DNA of 64,000 bases from Ureibacillus aquaedulcis (GCF_030418165.1 NZ_JAUHTQ010000003.1:124001-188000), one strand, 5' to 3'. Shown: positions 16,640 through 25,094, numbered from the stretch's first letter. Numbers and translations are program-made. Notes: generated from the letters alone by a model not told the origin.

Positions 16640-16705
16640 TTATTCAACAATATGACCCAATTGTAGAATAAGGCACAATTCTGAAGAATTGTGCCCGATA
16701 GTTAA
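16640..16705. repeat. intergenic palindromic element, copy 8
   Basis: TTATTCAACAATATGACCC...AATAAGGCACAATTCTGAAGAATTGTGCCCGATAGTTAA. The inner stem GGCACAATTCT / AGAATTGTGCC is perfect. It lies downstream of the minus-strand nuclease gene. Confidence 0.8.
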
Positions 16706-16817
16706 AGTTCGTTATTAAACTAAGCCTTTCGTTAGATTGATTTGCAGTTAGTTATATATCGTCCAACGAAGAAATTGTTCTTCTCTTTCTTTTATTTTGC
16801 CTCAAAGTTCTAGAGGT

Positions 16818-17750
16818 CTACTCACCAACCATACCGTCCCCATCACGATCATCCATGAACGGATAGAGAAAATGATCACTCGTTATTGGCATACTAAAAC
16901 CTGCTGCTTTTGCTTCTTTAATCGTCACCTGTCCATTCCCGTTAGTATCAACACTAGAAATATCACCTTTTGTGTTTGAACTAGTTGCATCAGAAGGCTC
17001 ACTACCTGTTAAGCCGAGTGAAGCGTTTACTTCATCAGGGTTCACATTGTCAAACTTATCAACGATCTGTTTACCCTTTAAAGTATAGGTATACTGATAA
17101 CTTGAAGGAATCTGTGTTTCCGTATCAGGATATGTGATAATAGCTTCAAAATTCGTAGCTCCACCAGCCTTACGGATCACCTCTTCCATATAAGCTTGAT
17201 CACCATGTCGGTTGAGCGTACTATCTTGCGGGGTAATATTATAGGCATTCGATACCCCTCCAAGTGAATCAGCAATGATATGTCCTTCATCCAAAACGTC
17301 ACTTTCAACGCCAGGAACCTTTGCCTCATCAGGATAGTATCTGCCAGATGATAATACAGGTTCGTTACGGTCATCTTGTAGAATGACCTCGTCAGCAATG
17401 ACACGTACTAGTTGCCCGTATTCATTCGTAAATGCCCAATATTCACGGTCTCCGTAACCAATGTCAACGACGACGTTAGGTTCACGATATCCAGACATCT
17501 CCCCACCATCTACTTCAATAAGTTTGTATCCTGGGAACAGTTCATTATTTGGTTGCGTAGGCGTTTCCTCTACTACTGGTTCATCAATAGCCGTAGTGAC
17601 AGTGTCTTCTTTATCGCTGTTTTTATTTGTTTCAACTGTGGCTGCTTCTTGTTGATCTGTTTGTGCATCTGAAACGGATGCGTCTTCTACTTCGGTACAA
17701 CCAACCATAAAGATGGCCGTTAAAAGCAGGATTAAATTGTTTATTTTCAT
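16818..17750 (-). CDS. secreted lipoprotein DNA/RNA non-specific endonuclease with Ca-binding tail
   Basis: A 310-aa protein. It has a lipoprotein signal (lipobox FMVGC, Cys 18), then a Thr/Glu-rich linker. The non-specific endonuclease domain carries DEGHIIADSLGG (about residues 156-167), with the catalytic His, and NAYNITPQDSTLNRHGDQAY (about 171-190). The C-terminus has EF-hand-like DTNGNGQVTIKEA and an excalibur-like DRDGDGMVGE. It should be anchored outside the membrane and degrade extracellular nucleic acid, for nutrition, biofilm or competence. The Asp-rich loops suggest Ca2+ dependence. It stands alone, upstream of a palindromic element. Confidence 0.8.
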   Translation of the reverse strand: MKINNLILLLTAIFMVGCTEVEDASVSDAQTDQQEAATVETNKNSDKEDTVTTAIDEPVVEETPTQPNNELFPGYKLIEVDGGEMSGYREPNVVVDIGYGDREYWAFTNEYGQLVRVIADEVILQDDRNEPVLSSGRYYPDEAKVPGVESDVLDEGHIIADSLGGVSNAYNITPQDSTLNRHGDQAYMEEVIRKAGGATNFEAIITYPDTETQIPSSYQYTYTLKGKQIVDKFDNVNPDEVNASLGLTGSEPSDATSSNTKGDISSVDTNGNGQVTIKEAKAAGFSMPITSDHFLYPFMDDRDGDGMVGE

Positions 17751-17950
17751 TTTGGGATTCTCCTATAATATTTCATACTAAAAATCTCGGAATCGAATAT
17801 AGGTTAACACTATTAAACTAATGATAATAGTATATTCTAAGATTAACTTTATTACAGTAGATACTTTGTCCCAAGTGCCCCTTTGAAGACTGAATCAATT
17901 TAAATAAATCATTTAATCCAAGCCATTACCTAGCCCTTTTCTGCAAAACA

Positions 17951-17979
17951 AAAAAGGGTCTCCTGTAAGGATCCCTTTT
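17951..17979 (-). terminator. intrinsic terminator of the ZIP-like gene
   Basis: Minus-strand stem AAAAGGG / CCCTTTT with internal GGATCC...AGGAGA, followed by TTGTTTTG, about 40 bases after the stop. Confidence 0.65.
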
Positions 17980-18020
17980 GTAAATAAAGGTTATTTATAT
18001 TTGACTATAAAGTTCTCAAG

Positions 18021-18746
18021 TCAAGCAAGCATTAACAAGGCCGAGTAACAAACGATTCCAAGAAAAAAGGCAAGGAAGCTGCTTTTTCTCTCTTCCGGTA
18101 ATTCTTCCTTAAGAACGTTGAGAATTACCCCTCCGGCCAATAAGGCAGTGAGCAATGATATATAAATTTCTTCTAATTCAACAAATAATCCAACCGCCCA
18201 TCCGAAAAGTATAGCAATGGCCAACAGCCATCTTCCGTAGCGATCATAAACTACCTTATGGTTTTTCCTTAGACTATGATCATTGGTGATAAAGTGAACA
18301 GCTAAAGCCAAAAAGTAGAAGAACATTCCCCACGGACCATTAAATTCCTCCCGGATTAAAAGGTAGCCTATTAAAGCGTTATAAAGAAAAAAAGAGGATA
18401 TATGTATCCAGAATACCCCCGGATTCGACTTGTCCTGATTCATTTCATTCCTAGAATTCTTGACCATTTTTTCAAGCCCATAAAATATGGTTAACCCGAG
18501 CAAGGCTATTAGATAGACATGATTCTCGAGCAAACGGAAGACCCCACTATCACCAAACTTCTCGAGAATATCTTGATGTTTATTTAAATCGGGCAACAGA
18601 TGCATAAAAACATAAGAAACCGCTATCCCACCTGCAATAGAAAGAAACCTGCTTCTTGGCGTGTCTTTGATAAACGCCATAGATTTAGAAAACAAATGAA
18701 TTAGAGTAAAAGCGATAGCATAAATCAAACTTAGGCCAATCTCCAT
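18021..18746 (-). CDS. ZIP-like integral membrane protein
   Basis: A 241-aa protein with about seven or eight membrane helices. GGIAVSYVFMHLLPDLNKH (about residues 39-57) and a final AGGVILNVLKEELPEERKSS (about 207-226) resemble the His/Glu-bearing helices of ZIP metal transporters. However, the internal histidine pattern is not the canonical one, so metal transport is inferred, not shown. I chose ATG 18746 over TTG 18749. A hairpin terminator follows. Confidence 0.65.
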   Translation of the reverse strand: MEIGLSLIYAIAFTLIHLFSKSMAFIKDTPRSRFLSIAGGIAVSYVFMHLLPDLNKHQDILEKFGDSGVFRLLENHVYLIALLGLTIFYGLEKMVKNSRNEMNQDKSNPGVFWIHISSFFLYNALIGYLLIREEFNGPWGMFFYFLALAVHFITNDHSLRKNHKVVYDRYGRWLLAIAILFGWAVGLFVELEEIYISLLTALLAGGVILNVLKEELPEERKSSFLAFFLGIVCYSALLMLA

Positions 18747-18932
18747 CAAACCATCCCACCCCGATGTTTAGTGTATGATTCTATAGCCTAATTCTGAATA
18801 ATTAAACCCAACTTAAGATTTCCGTATAATGCATTAATTACCTATATGGTCTGGAAACATTGCTTTATTTTTTTGTCTTTTCACATGAAAGCACCCTACT
18901 TTTTTCATGTACTTCAACCAATATTCTTTAGC

Positions 18933-19004
18933 CTTCAACTGTACGGCCCATCAAAGCCAAAAGAACGCCAATTCCTCAAGAATGATGCCCGATTGTTGAG
19001 TAAC
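18933..19004. repeat. intergenic palindromic element, copy 9
   Basis: TTCAACTGTACGGCCC...AGAACGCCAATTCCTCAAGAATGATGCCCGATTGTTGAGTAA. It directly abuts the stop codon of the minus-strand DUF3139-like gene. Confidence 0.75.
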
Positions 19005-19313
19005 TTATCGAATTTCTTTATGTTTTATAGCTTCAAGATTATTAACTCCAATTTGTTTAACTTTATCTTCTTCTGTTAATTGAAAATAATAAATTGCTTC
19101 TGTTTCATCCGGAAAGACTACCTTTACTTCATATCCAGAAGCTGAAAAATCCGAACTTTTAGTTCTCTTTGTAGATTTAATTTCCAATGCCTCATTTTCT
19201 GAAATGCCCTTTTCTTGAATTAAATATTCTTTAACCTTTTCTTCTGTATATGCGATAAGTTCTGGATCACTTTCTGGCATGTATGTGTTAAGAGAATGTA
19301 TGATAGAAAACAT
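19005..19313 (-). CDS. DUF3139-like protein, probably with a frameshifted N-terminus
   Basis: The intact frame from ATG 19313 gives 102 aa, a DUF3139-like exported domain (EKVKEYLIQEKGISENEALEIK, then FPDETEAIYYFQLTEEDKVKQI). This ATG lies inside a hydrophobic helix. The same frame continues upstream as RYRFCAVIILFFTGLMFSII without a start, back to TGA. An AGGGGGA site and TTG AAG AAG at about 19368 lie in a neighbouring frame. One extra base after the third codon would explain this. So the family's N-terminal membrane anchor is probably lost or mis-framed. Confidence 0.6.
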   Translation of the reverse strand: MFSIIHSLNTYMPESDPELIAYTEEKVKEYLIQEKGISENEALEIKSTKRTKSSDFSASGYEVKVVFPDETEAIYYFQLTEEDKVKQIGVNNLEAIKHKEIR

Positions 19314-19419
19314 TAATCCAGTAAAAAATAAAATAATTACCGCACAGAATCTATACCTGCTTCTTCAAAAGAATCCCCCTCTAGTTTGAATTAGATTCTA
19401 CTGTCGTAATCAACAACCA

Positions 19420-19459
19420 AAAATCACTATAAGTGTATTTTTACACTTATAGTGATTTT
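19420..19459. repeat. perfect 18-bp inverted repeat
   Basis: Arms AAAATCACTATAAGTGTA (19420-19437) and its exact complement (19442-19459) around TTTT. The stem is AT-rich and lies immediately before copy 10 of the palindromic element. Confidence 0.8.
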
Positions 19460-19460
19460 A

Positions 19461-19522
19461 GTCAATAAACAAAAATAGGCACAATTCTTCTTCAAGAATT
19501 GCGCCAAATAGTAGGATGTCGT
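19461..19522. repeat. intergenic palindromic element, copy 10
   Basis: GTCAATAAAC...ATAGGCACAATTCTTCTTCAAGAATTGCGCC...ATAGTAGG. Inner stem intact, outer arms degenerate. It lies 58 bases after the stop of the yteA-like gene. Confidence 0.75.
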
Positions 19523-19580
19523 TTATTGAGCTAAAGCAACTGTTACTTCAATTTGATTAGCCGCATTTTGAAGCCCACAT

Positions 19581-20270
19581 TTACTCCTCTAAATAATCAA
19601 ATTTTCTCGCATGTTCTATTTCCTGAATGGAAACTTGACGTGTTAATTCATCTGTTTCGGAGATATGGTAGGAATCCCATTCGTCATTAACGGCAATTTC
19701 TTCAGGGTCTTCATATAATTCATCATAATTTTCAAAATCCCCTTCAAAATCGGACGGTGTTTCGGATGTTCCATATTTTGCAACAACTTGAAACGTATCT
19801 TCATAATCATGAACATCATCCTTATCATCTCGGCCAGAAAAAGAATTGTCAACTGGCGGAAGAATCACTTGCTCTTCAACCGGCCGATCTGTTGGTATGT
19901 CTTTTGCATCCGTATGTTCAATACAAAATGAGGTATAAGGCAGTGCCGCCAGTCGATCATATGGGATATCTTGAAGACAAACTTCACATACTCCATAGGT
20001 ACCATCCTCAATCTTTTGTAAGGCGGTATTTACTTTTGCTAACTCATCATCGTCATGTACTTTTAACGCCATATCTTTTTCACGTTCGTATAATTCGGTA
20101 CCTAGATCTCCTGGATGATTATCGATTGTTGACAACTCATCAACAGAATCCCGTAGACTACCTCGTTCTAAATATTCATCATCTGTTTCCATTCTTCGTT
20201 GGAGCAGGTGTTTTTGCTCAATTAACATATTTTTCAACTTTGTTATCTTCTTCTCGTTTAAAATAGTCAT
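19581..20270 (-). CDS. yteA: TraR/DksA-type zinc-finger protein (YteA family)
   Basis: A 229-aa acidic protein with an N-terminal coiled helix (KKITKLKNMLIEQKHLLQRR). A DksA-like finger GVCEVCLQDIPYDRLAALPY, then TSFCIEH, follows at about residues 93-118; the ligands look like Cys-Cys-Cys with a final His-type position. A long Asp/Glu-rich tail typical of YteA completes it. YteA proteins of sporulating Bacilli are sporulation-associated, but their target is not established. ATG 20270 is preferred to GTG 20273 because the AAAGGA site needs some spacing. Confidence 0.85.
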   Translation of the reverse strand: MTILNEKKITKLKNMLIEQKHLLQRRMETDDEYLERGSLRDSVDELSTIDNHPGDLGTELYEREKDMALKVHDDDELAKVNTALQKIEDGTYGVCEVCLQDIPYDRLAALPYTSFCIEHTDAKDIPTDRPVEEQVILPPVDNSFSGRDDKDDVHDYEDTFQVVAKYGTSETPSDFEGDFENYDELYEDPEEIAVNDEWDSYHISETDELTRQVSIQEIEHARKFDYLEE

Positions 20271-20489
20271 CACGTCCTTTACATTATTATGAACAAATTT
20301 GATTGGAGTATTAGTCGAAAGGAAAAGTTCAAATGACTAAATATACAATGTATAAACTTCACAATCTTTTCAAAGCTTTCAACGAGAAATCAAATTATCT
20401 TTAAAGGCGCTTTACCCTAGTAATGATTATTATCAAAGCAATGAATAATACAACGTATTTCATAAGCCAAATCCCCATTTCTAGTCTAG
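20271..20489. other. intergenic stretch, possible 25-aa peptide
   Basis: No supported gene. A minus-strand run of MGIWLMKYVVLFIALIIIIT and five basic-rich residues (20402-20479) looks like one membrane helix but has no ribosome site. It is recorded only as a possibility. Confidence 0.25.
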
Positions 20490-20545
20490 TGAAAAAGGCA
20501 CAATTCTTCATAAATGCACCCGAGTGTTTACGATTGTTATTCAAC
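20490..20545. repeat. intergenic palindromic element, copy 11 (partial)
   Basis: GAAAAAGGCACAATTCTTCATAAATGCACCCGAGTGTTTACGATTGTTATTCAAC. The inner stem is degraded and the right arm displaced. It lies downstream of the truncated gene at 20649. Confidence 0.65.
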
Positions 20546-20648
20546 TATACGAAGCCCTCGTTACTTGAAGTATAAATATTTTCACTGGTTGTCGTGGACT
20601 GCTGTTGGGTATGTACCTTAAAATCAATAGGAATAAAAATTCACGAGT

Positions 20649-21044
20649 TTATAAACTCGTGGATTTATTTTTTTTATATAAAAAATAATTGTATATGAAA
20701 TCAAATATTGATACGAAATAGGCTGGAACTGCAAAAAATAAAATAGGGGAATCGTAACCGTAATAAAGAGAGTCTTGTAAATGTAGATAAAGTAACCAAA
20801 TTGTTGTAATGACGAAAAGAGAAATATCGTAAGCGATACTTAGTGGGCGTTTAATATTTTTTAGAGCAAAATTAAAAACGATAATTCTAAAAAAAATAAA
20901 TAGCAATAAACAATAAAAATAAGCTAATGTAACAAAACGATTGATGGATGTAATGATTCTGGTATCGTTAGCATCAGCATAAACCCCTTTGAATAGTTTT
21001 AGTAATAGGTATCGATTAGAGTGGTTATAAAGTAAAAACGAAAA
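20649..21044 (-). pseudogene. 5'-truncated membrane protein gene
   Basis: The frame is open from 21044, just after TAA, to 20649 and reads as continuous protein: YNHSNRYLLLKLFKGVYADA, then NDTRIITSINRFVTLAYFYCL, then several membrane helices and the tail YFLYKKNKSTSL. The upstream 46 codons contain no ATG, GTG or TTG. The first possible start, TTG 20906, would begin mid-helix with no ribosome site. The gene therefore looks 5'-truncated and probably unexpressed. No family recognised. Confidence 0.55.
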
Positions 21045-21083
21045 TTATGATTCTATAAATATTATAAACACACATAAAATTTT

Positions 21084-21180
21084 AACATAAATATCCATTT
21101 TTTTAGAGGTTATTCAACAAACTGGCCCGATTGCTGAAAAAGGCACAATTCTTCTTTCTGAAGAATTGCGCCATTTAACC
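21084..21180. repeat. intergenic palindromic element, copy 12 with left flank
   Basis: The best complete copy. Left flank AACATAAATATCCATTT (21084-21100), then GGTTATTCAACAAACTGGCCC, then GAAAAAGGCACAATTCTTC and TGAAGAATTGCGCC. Confidence 0.85.
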
Positions 21181-21268
21181 CGAGAAAGCCGACCGTGAAC
21201 ATACGAGAATTATTGAAACCTTTACCTGATGAAAGTATTCAACCGAAGAAATTAACGATTATTTCTTA

Positions 21269-21598
21269 TTATAAATCTGTAAGTATTAATTTTGCATCAT
21301 CTGAAGAAGAATCAAGGTCAGTATTATCGTAAGAAATTGAAATAACTTCACCTTCTTTTAAGCTGACAGCTACATCATTATTAGTAGCGGTAAACATTTG
21401 ATCTCTGCTCTGACCATTTTCACCGTTATATATTGTAATGTTCCATCCTAAATTGTCAAATTCAGGATTTAATTTAACATTAGTTGAAAGTTTATCATCT
21501 CCAGGTATGATATCTCTTCCAACTATAAACTCACCTATACCTAATTCATTAGATGGCTCAACCTTTTCGGGTACTGCATTTAACTTTAGAAATATCGC
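21269..21598 (-). pseudogene. 5'-truncated exported-domain fragment
   Basis: An uninterrupted 109-codon frame follows TAA 21599-21601 and ends at TAA 21269. It reads as a beta-rich extracellular domain (PSNELGIGEFIVGRDIIPGD, FDNLGWNITIYNGENGQSRD, NNDVAVSLKEGEVISISYDN). It lacks any start codon or signal peptide at its head, so it appears to be the C-terminal remnant of a secreted or lipoprotein gene. The frame immediately upstream (21604-21795) is a separate fragment. Confidence 0.55.
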
Positions 21599-21603
21599 TT
21601 AAT

Positions 21604-21795
21604 TCAAGGAGTATCACCTTCAAAAAGTATCATTGGTATTTTTGAGGAATCAATCTCAACTCGTCTATTTCTAGCATCATATCTTTTTAAAGTGACTATA
21701 CCAACAAAGACATTACTACCGATTTTGGAGAGTTTACTACCGAATTCAACCTTTTTACTACCGATTAGTTTTTTAGAAGAATAAAACCTCACCAC
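21604..21795 (-). pseudogene. possible gene fragment upstream of the truncated exported domain
   Basis: A 63-codon frame from GTG 21795 (VRFYSSKKLIGSKKVEFGSK, then KRYDARNRRVEIDSSKIPMI) ends at TGA next to the truncated exported-domain frame, one frame apart. It lacks a good ribosome site. It may be the broken N-terminal part of the same locus, or an unrelated short ORF. Confidence 0.3.
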
Positions 21796-21820
21796 ATATA
21801 GAAAGTGACTTCCACCGTAC

Positions 21821-21847
21821 GTTTTATTTATTCAATTTAGTGGAATA
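21821..21847 (+). promoter_or_regulatory. candidate sigma-B promoter
   Basis: GTTTTA, 15 bases, GGAATA, 35 bases before the general stress protein gene. The -35 has one mismatch; the -10 is weaker. Confidence 0.4.
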
Positions 21848-21881
21848 GAATGAATGTGAACATATATAGGAGGGATAAATA

Positions 21882-22202
21882 ATGATAGTCAAATTGACAG
21901 TAGAAAACGTATTACAAGCGAAACAAGAAGTGGAGAATTTAGAAGCGCAAGGATATCTTCGAGATAACATTTACATCTTTGCGCACTATGAAGAACGTGA
22001 AGATGATCTTAACGAAGCACTGGGGACAGAGGAAGCTGGTATTGGCGAGCAAGGGTTCCTGACTTCTATGAAAAACCTGGTGAGTTCCCGTGGAGATGAA
22101 CTCCGCAATGAGTTAGCCTCTGTCGGATTAAGTGAAACGGAAGCTGCTCAATTCGAAAAGGAACTAGATACAGGTAAATTGGTCATAGTTGCCAATAAGT
22201 AA
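21882..22202 (+). CDS. general stress protein 17M-like (YflT domain)
   Basis: A 106-aa acidic protein with the YflT-type fold: an early IVKLTVENVLQAKQEVENLEAQGY (residues 2-25), the strand NIYIFAHYEERED, a helical middle and final TGKLVIVANK. Proteins of this group (general stress protein 17M) are induced by sigma-B; their role is unknown. AGGAGG lies about 8 bases before ATG 21882. A sigma-B-like promoter is visible upstream. Confidence 0.8.
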   Translation: MIVKLTVENVLQAKQEVENLEAQGYLRDNIYIFAHYEEREDDLNEALGTEEAGIGEQGFLTSMKNLVSSRGDELRNELASVGLSETEAAQFEKELDTGKLVIVANK

Positions 22203-22280
22203 AAACAAACCCGTTATGGTGTGAGTTTAACTAAAACACTTCAAATTTTTACTCATTGGAAGTATATAAATAAAACATAA

Positions 22281-22314
22281 AAAATCACCTCGGTGTTCTT
22301 ATACCGAGGTGATT
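22281..22314 (-). terminator. intrinsic terminator
   Basis: Perfect stem AATCACCTCGGT / ACCGAGGTGATT with loop GTTCTTAT; on the minus strand it is followed by TTTTTT. It serves the minus-strand stalk-domain gene and separates it from the converging stress gene. Confidence 0.8.
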
Positions 22315-22396
22315 AAAAATGTAAAATAAAATTTTTATTTTATACAATTAACTATTAAACTATTAAATAGAAGTTAAAGACGGATTTCGTTAGACC

Positions 22397-23215
22397 TTAA
22401 GGTCGGAATGGAAGAAAATCTTCTTTAATATCACTTACTAACCATTTACCATTTTCCTCTACAAGGATAAATATTTGAGTAATATCACCTAAACCAAATT
22501 TACTTTCAAAACTTCCAAAGTGTTTATATACTTTTAAAGTTTTGTTATTAGTAAAGATATATGAGCTGCTAGCGTCTTCATATTCAGTGAATGGATGAAC
22601 TTCAAAATTAAATCCGTTGTTATGAATGATCTTATTGATTACTGAATCAGTGAAGTGCGATTTTAAATAAATTCTTTTTTGTGATACATTTGATAAATTG
22701 TCAACTTTGTTTATAGCTTCTTCAAGAGCTTTTATACCTTCAGCATAATGAGGTGCTTCAGTGTAAATTACAACATAACCATCTTCTAAAGATAAGTGAG
22801 CTGCTTTTTCTGCTTTACTCCACGTGATCTCTCCACCAAATGCTTCACCAATAGATCTCATTGGTAAATAAATTTTTCCGTTCTCTGAAAGCAAAGATAC
22901 ATCCATTTGGATTTCTTTATCATTTACTTTTAAAATCTTAGAACCTAATTTTAACGTGATAACATCATGGCCCTTAATTACAGTTGCCACTTTAGTTTTA
23001 TTATTCCATTTCACTTGAGCATTTAGTTCTTCACCTACTCCTCTTACTGGAGCGTAAGTTCTTCCATTCTTTGCTTTGCCGTCATAGACAACGTTATCGT
23101 AGATTTGTGATTCGTAGATTTGTGATGCGTGAGCTTTGTTATTTTCAAACTTAAATAGTAATACTAATACTCCTGTTGCTAAAGCACAAAATGCTAATTT
23201 CTTAATCTTCTTCAT
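22397..23215 (-). CDS. secreted stalk-domain (copper amine oxidase N-terminal-like) protein
   Basis: A 272-aa exported protein: signal peptide (MKKIKKLAFCALATGVLVLL, cleavage near AHA-S), then two copper-amine-oxidase-N-like stalk repeats (GRTYAPVRGVGEELNAQVKW and KIYLPMRSIGEAFGGEITWS). A unique C-terminal domain ends in a nuclear-transport-factor-like strand (TQIFILVEENGKWLVSDIKE). No copper site is implied; the stalk domain is a common cell-envelope module. I chose ATG 23215 (GAGGGATAAAC upstream) over GTG 23230. Confidence 0.75.
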   Translation of the reverse strand: MKKIKKLAFCALATGVLVLLFKFENNKAHASQIYESQIYDNVVYDGKAKNGRTYAPVRGVGEELNAQVKWNNKTKVATVIKGHDVITLKLGSKILKVNDKEIQMDVSLLSENGKIYLPMRSIGEAFGGEITWSKAEKAAHLSLEDGYVVIYTEAPHYAEGIKALEEAINKVDNLSNVSQKRIYLKSHFTDSVINKIIHNNGFNFEVHPFTEYEDASSSYIFTNNKTLKVYKHFGSFESKFGLGDITQIFILVEENGKWLVSDIKEDFLPFRP

Positions 23216-23409
23216 GTTTATCCCTCTCACATCTTGTTATTAGATAAGTAGTTATATGTAATAACTTAAATTTTACCAATAGTAATTAATAAAAAGATAG
23301 AATTCTTCTTCATCTTGTTGTTCGTCTCTGTCTCTAAAAATCTAAAATATTAAGTAAATTCATTTTTTCAAAATTATAGAACAAATTCCATTTTACGTTA
23401 AAATTGTTG

Positions 23410-23480
23410 GTCAACAATCTGGTCCTATTGATGAAGAAAGACCCTCTCCTTATTCAAGGAAAGCGGCCGTTTGTTGCAGA
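23410..23480. repeat. intergenic palindromic element, copy 13
   Basis: TCAACAATCTGGTCC...GAAGAAAGACCCTCTCCTTATTCAAGGAAAGCGGCCGTTTGTTG. Second subtype, with the CCTT...AAGG core. It lies downstream of the minus-strand lipoprotein gene at 23575. Confidence 0.8.
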
Positions 23481-23574
23481 TTGAGATAGTAATTTCTGTG
23501 TTTTACCTGACAAAATAACGGTCCTAGTATTAAAGGGAGATGTTTCGCAATTTTCTTTACATACTAATTTTTTA

Positions 23575-24099
23575 TTAATCAACTATAAACTCGGCTGTCA
23601 AATGATACTTATCAAAATCCCCAGCATCTCTAAAATCGTTTATATCTATCACTATACGGTATTCACCGTTATCTAGATTGCCATAGAGCCAATCCCAGTC
23701 AAAATACAATTCCGTAACTTCAAAAGGTTCTAACCCATAGCCAACATCATTAAATCCGTAGTTCCCACCTAATATATCTGGTATCTCATACCATTTTCCG
23801 TTTATTTTCTTTTCCAGCAAAAAACTTTCACCATAGTTGATATGCTTGTTGGAATTATTCTCAAAGATTACAGTCAATCCAGTAGAAGAGACTGTTCCTT
23901 CCTTTGCAATCATCGTTACCCCATCAAGGTTGTTTACTTTTTCGTATATTGTAGGTTCCCATTCAGTTGCCTCAGTTGAACCACTTTTGCTAGAACTTCC
24001 GTATTCAGTTGTCGGTTCACTTGTTTGACTTTCTGATTCTTGAGAACAACCGATTAATGCAAAACTTATTATCGCTAATGGTATAAATATTTTTTTCAA
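23575..24099 (-). CDS. Ig-like-domain lipoprotein
   Basis: A 174-aa lipoprotein: TTG start at 24099 (GGAGGGAGAT upstream), signal peptide and lipobox ALIGC, then a Ser/Thr/Glu-rich linker. One immunoglobulin-like domain of the Big_14 type follows (GVTMIAKEGTVSSTGLTVIF, ENNSNKHINYGESFLLEKKI, FDWDWLYGNLDNGEYRIVID). The seven extra codons upstream of the TTG are not expected to be used. It is anchored on the outer face of the membrane; binding partner unknown. Confidence 0.75.
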   Translation of the reverse strand: MKKIFIPLAIISFALIGCSQESESQTSEPTTEYGSSSKSGSTEATEWEPTIYEKVNNLDGVTMIAKEGTVSSTGLTVIFENNSNKHINYGESFLLEKKINGKWYEIPDILGGNYGFNDVGYGLEPFEVTELYFDWDWLYGNLDNGEYRIVIDINDFRDAGDFDKYHLTAEFIVD

Positions 24100-24170
24100 A
24101 TCTCCCTCCCCCTTTAACAATTAGACAATAATTTTTGAGAAAAGTTACAAATCATGCAAGCCTATAAATA

Positions 24171-24268
24171 AACATTAATATCCATTTACTTAAAAGTGGT
24201 TATCAACAATCTGGCCCTATTAATGAATAAGGCTCAATTTCCAGTTCAAGAATTGCCCCCCCTTTAAC
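24171..24268. repeat. intergenic palindromic element, copy 14 with left flank
   Basis: Left flank AACATTAATATCCATTT, then GTGGTTATCAACAATCTGGCCC and GAATAAGGCTCAATTTCCAGTTCAAGAATTG. It lies upstream, not downstream, of its nearest minus-strand gene. Confidence 0.75.
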
Positions 24269-24835
24269 TGGCTGTAATGGAGTAACTGTCCTTTTTGCCG
24301 ATGAGCTTCGCGATACGGGAATTAATCGTGAATGCTGCTCATCGGGGTTTGGTTAGTAACATTCAAATTTATCATATGGTTACTCGTACACTAGACGCCC
24401 CCGTATGCTATCTATGTGTATTGTAAACTCTAAAACAGGGAATGAAAGATAACCTGGTTCTTTCCTGGTAGTTTAAAAACGACCTTCTATTATTTTTTTA
24501 AAATACAAAAGTGGAATCACCATTTTAATCACAACAACCTCTACTTAAAAAAAGACCCACTCACTTAAGAGTAGGTGAATTTATTAGAAGAGACGGTCCA
24601 GAATTAGTTTACATTGATATAATTTCAATCAACTTTAGGGATATTTCTCCACTCGCTATGTTATCACATCGTCTTTTAATTATAGACTGCAGTTTTTTTA
24701 AAGAGCATGTAATCAGCCTTCAAGGGCTCACTAGTTACTCATAATATATATAGACTTTGCCTTTCAAAAAGTCACCGACGTTCCTCATTACCTATATTAA
24801 GAGGTATAAAACAACTATAAAAAGGGGGTATTAAT
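24269..24835. other. long intergenic region with an orphan terminator
   Basis: No supported gene. A minus-strand hairpin at 24546-24576 (ACCTACTC / GAGTGGGT then a T7 run) has no clear gene before it. A short minus-strand stretch at about 24610-24720 could be a remnant. The promoter of the Gln-Ala-repeat genes should lie near the right end. Confidence 0.4.
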
Positions 24836-25039
24836 ATGGGTATTGGTAATAAAGATATTGAAGTAATTGTAAATCCAGTTATTAACAATGTAGATACTCA
24901 GTTACAGGCTCAGTTGCAAGCTCAATTTGAAGCACAGGCTCAGTTCCAAGCTCAATTGCAAGCTCAATTGCAAGCACAGGCTCAGTTCCAAGCTCAGTTA
25001 CAGGCTCAGTTGCAGCAAATTCTTGATCTACTAAAATAA
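24836..25039 (+). CDS. Gln-Ala-Gln repeat protein A
   Basis: A 67-aa protein with AAAAAGGGGGT before ATG 24836. Residues 1-20 form a short head (IEVIVNPVINNVDTQ motif). Residues 21-58 are almost purely the tetrapeptide [L/F]-[Q/E]-A-Q, with every third unit extended to [L/F]-[Q/E]-A-Q-A-Q, a 4+4+6 pattern that gives a 14-residue period. The tail is LQQILDLLK. It has no signal peptide, Cys or catalytic residue. An amphipathic helix or coil that self-associates is likely. The next gene is a paralogue with the same layout. I recognise no family; spore or envelope structural roles are only guesses. Confidence 0.75.
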   Translation: MGIGNKDIEVIVNPVINNVDTQLQAQLQAQFEAQAQFQAQLQAQLQAQAQFQAQLQAQLQQILDLLK

Positions 25040-25094
25040 CTGTCAATCATGCCTGAATTAAATCAACCAATTACTTTGCAGGAGGTGATTTCTG

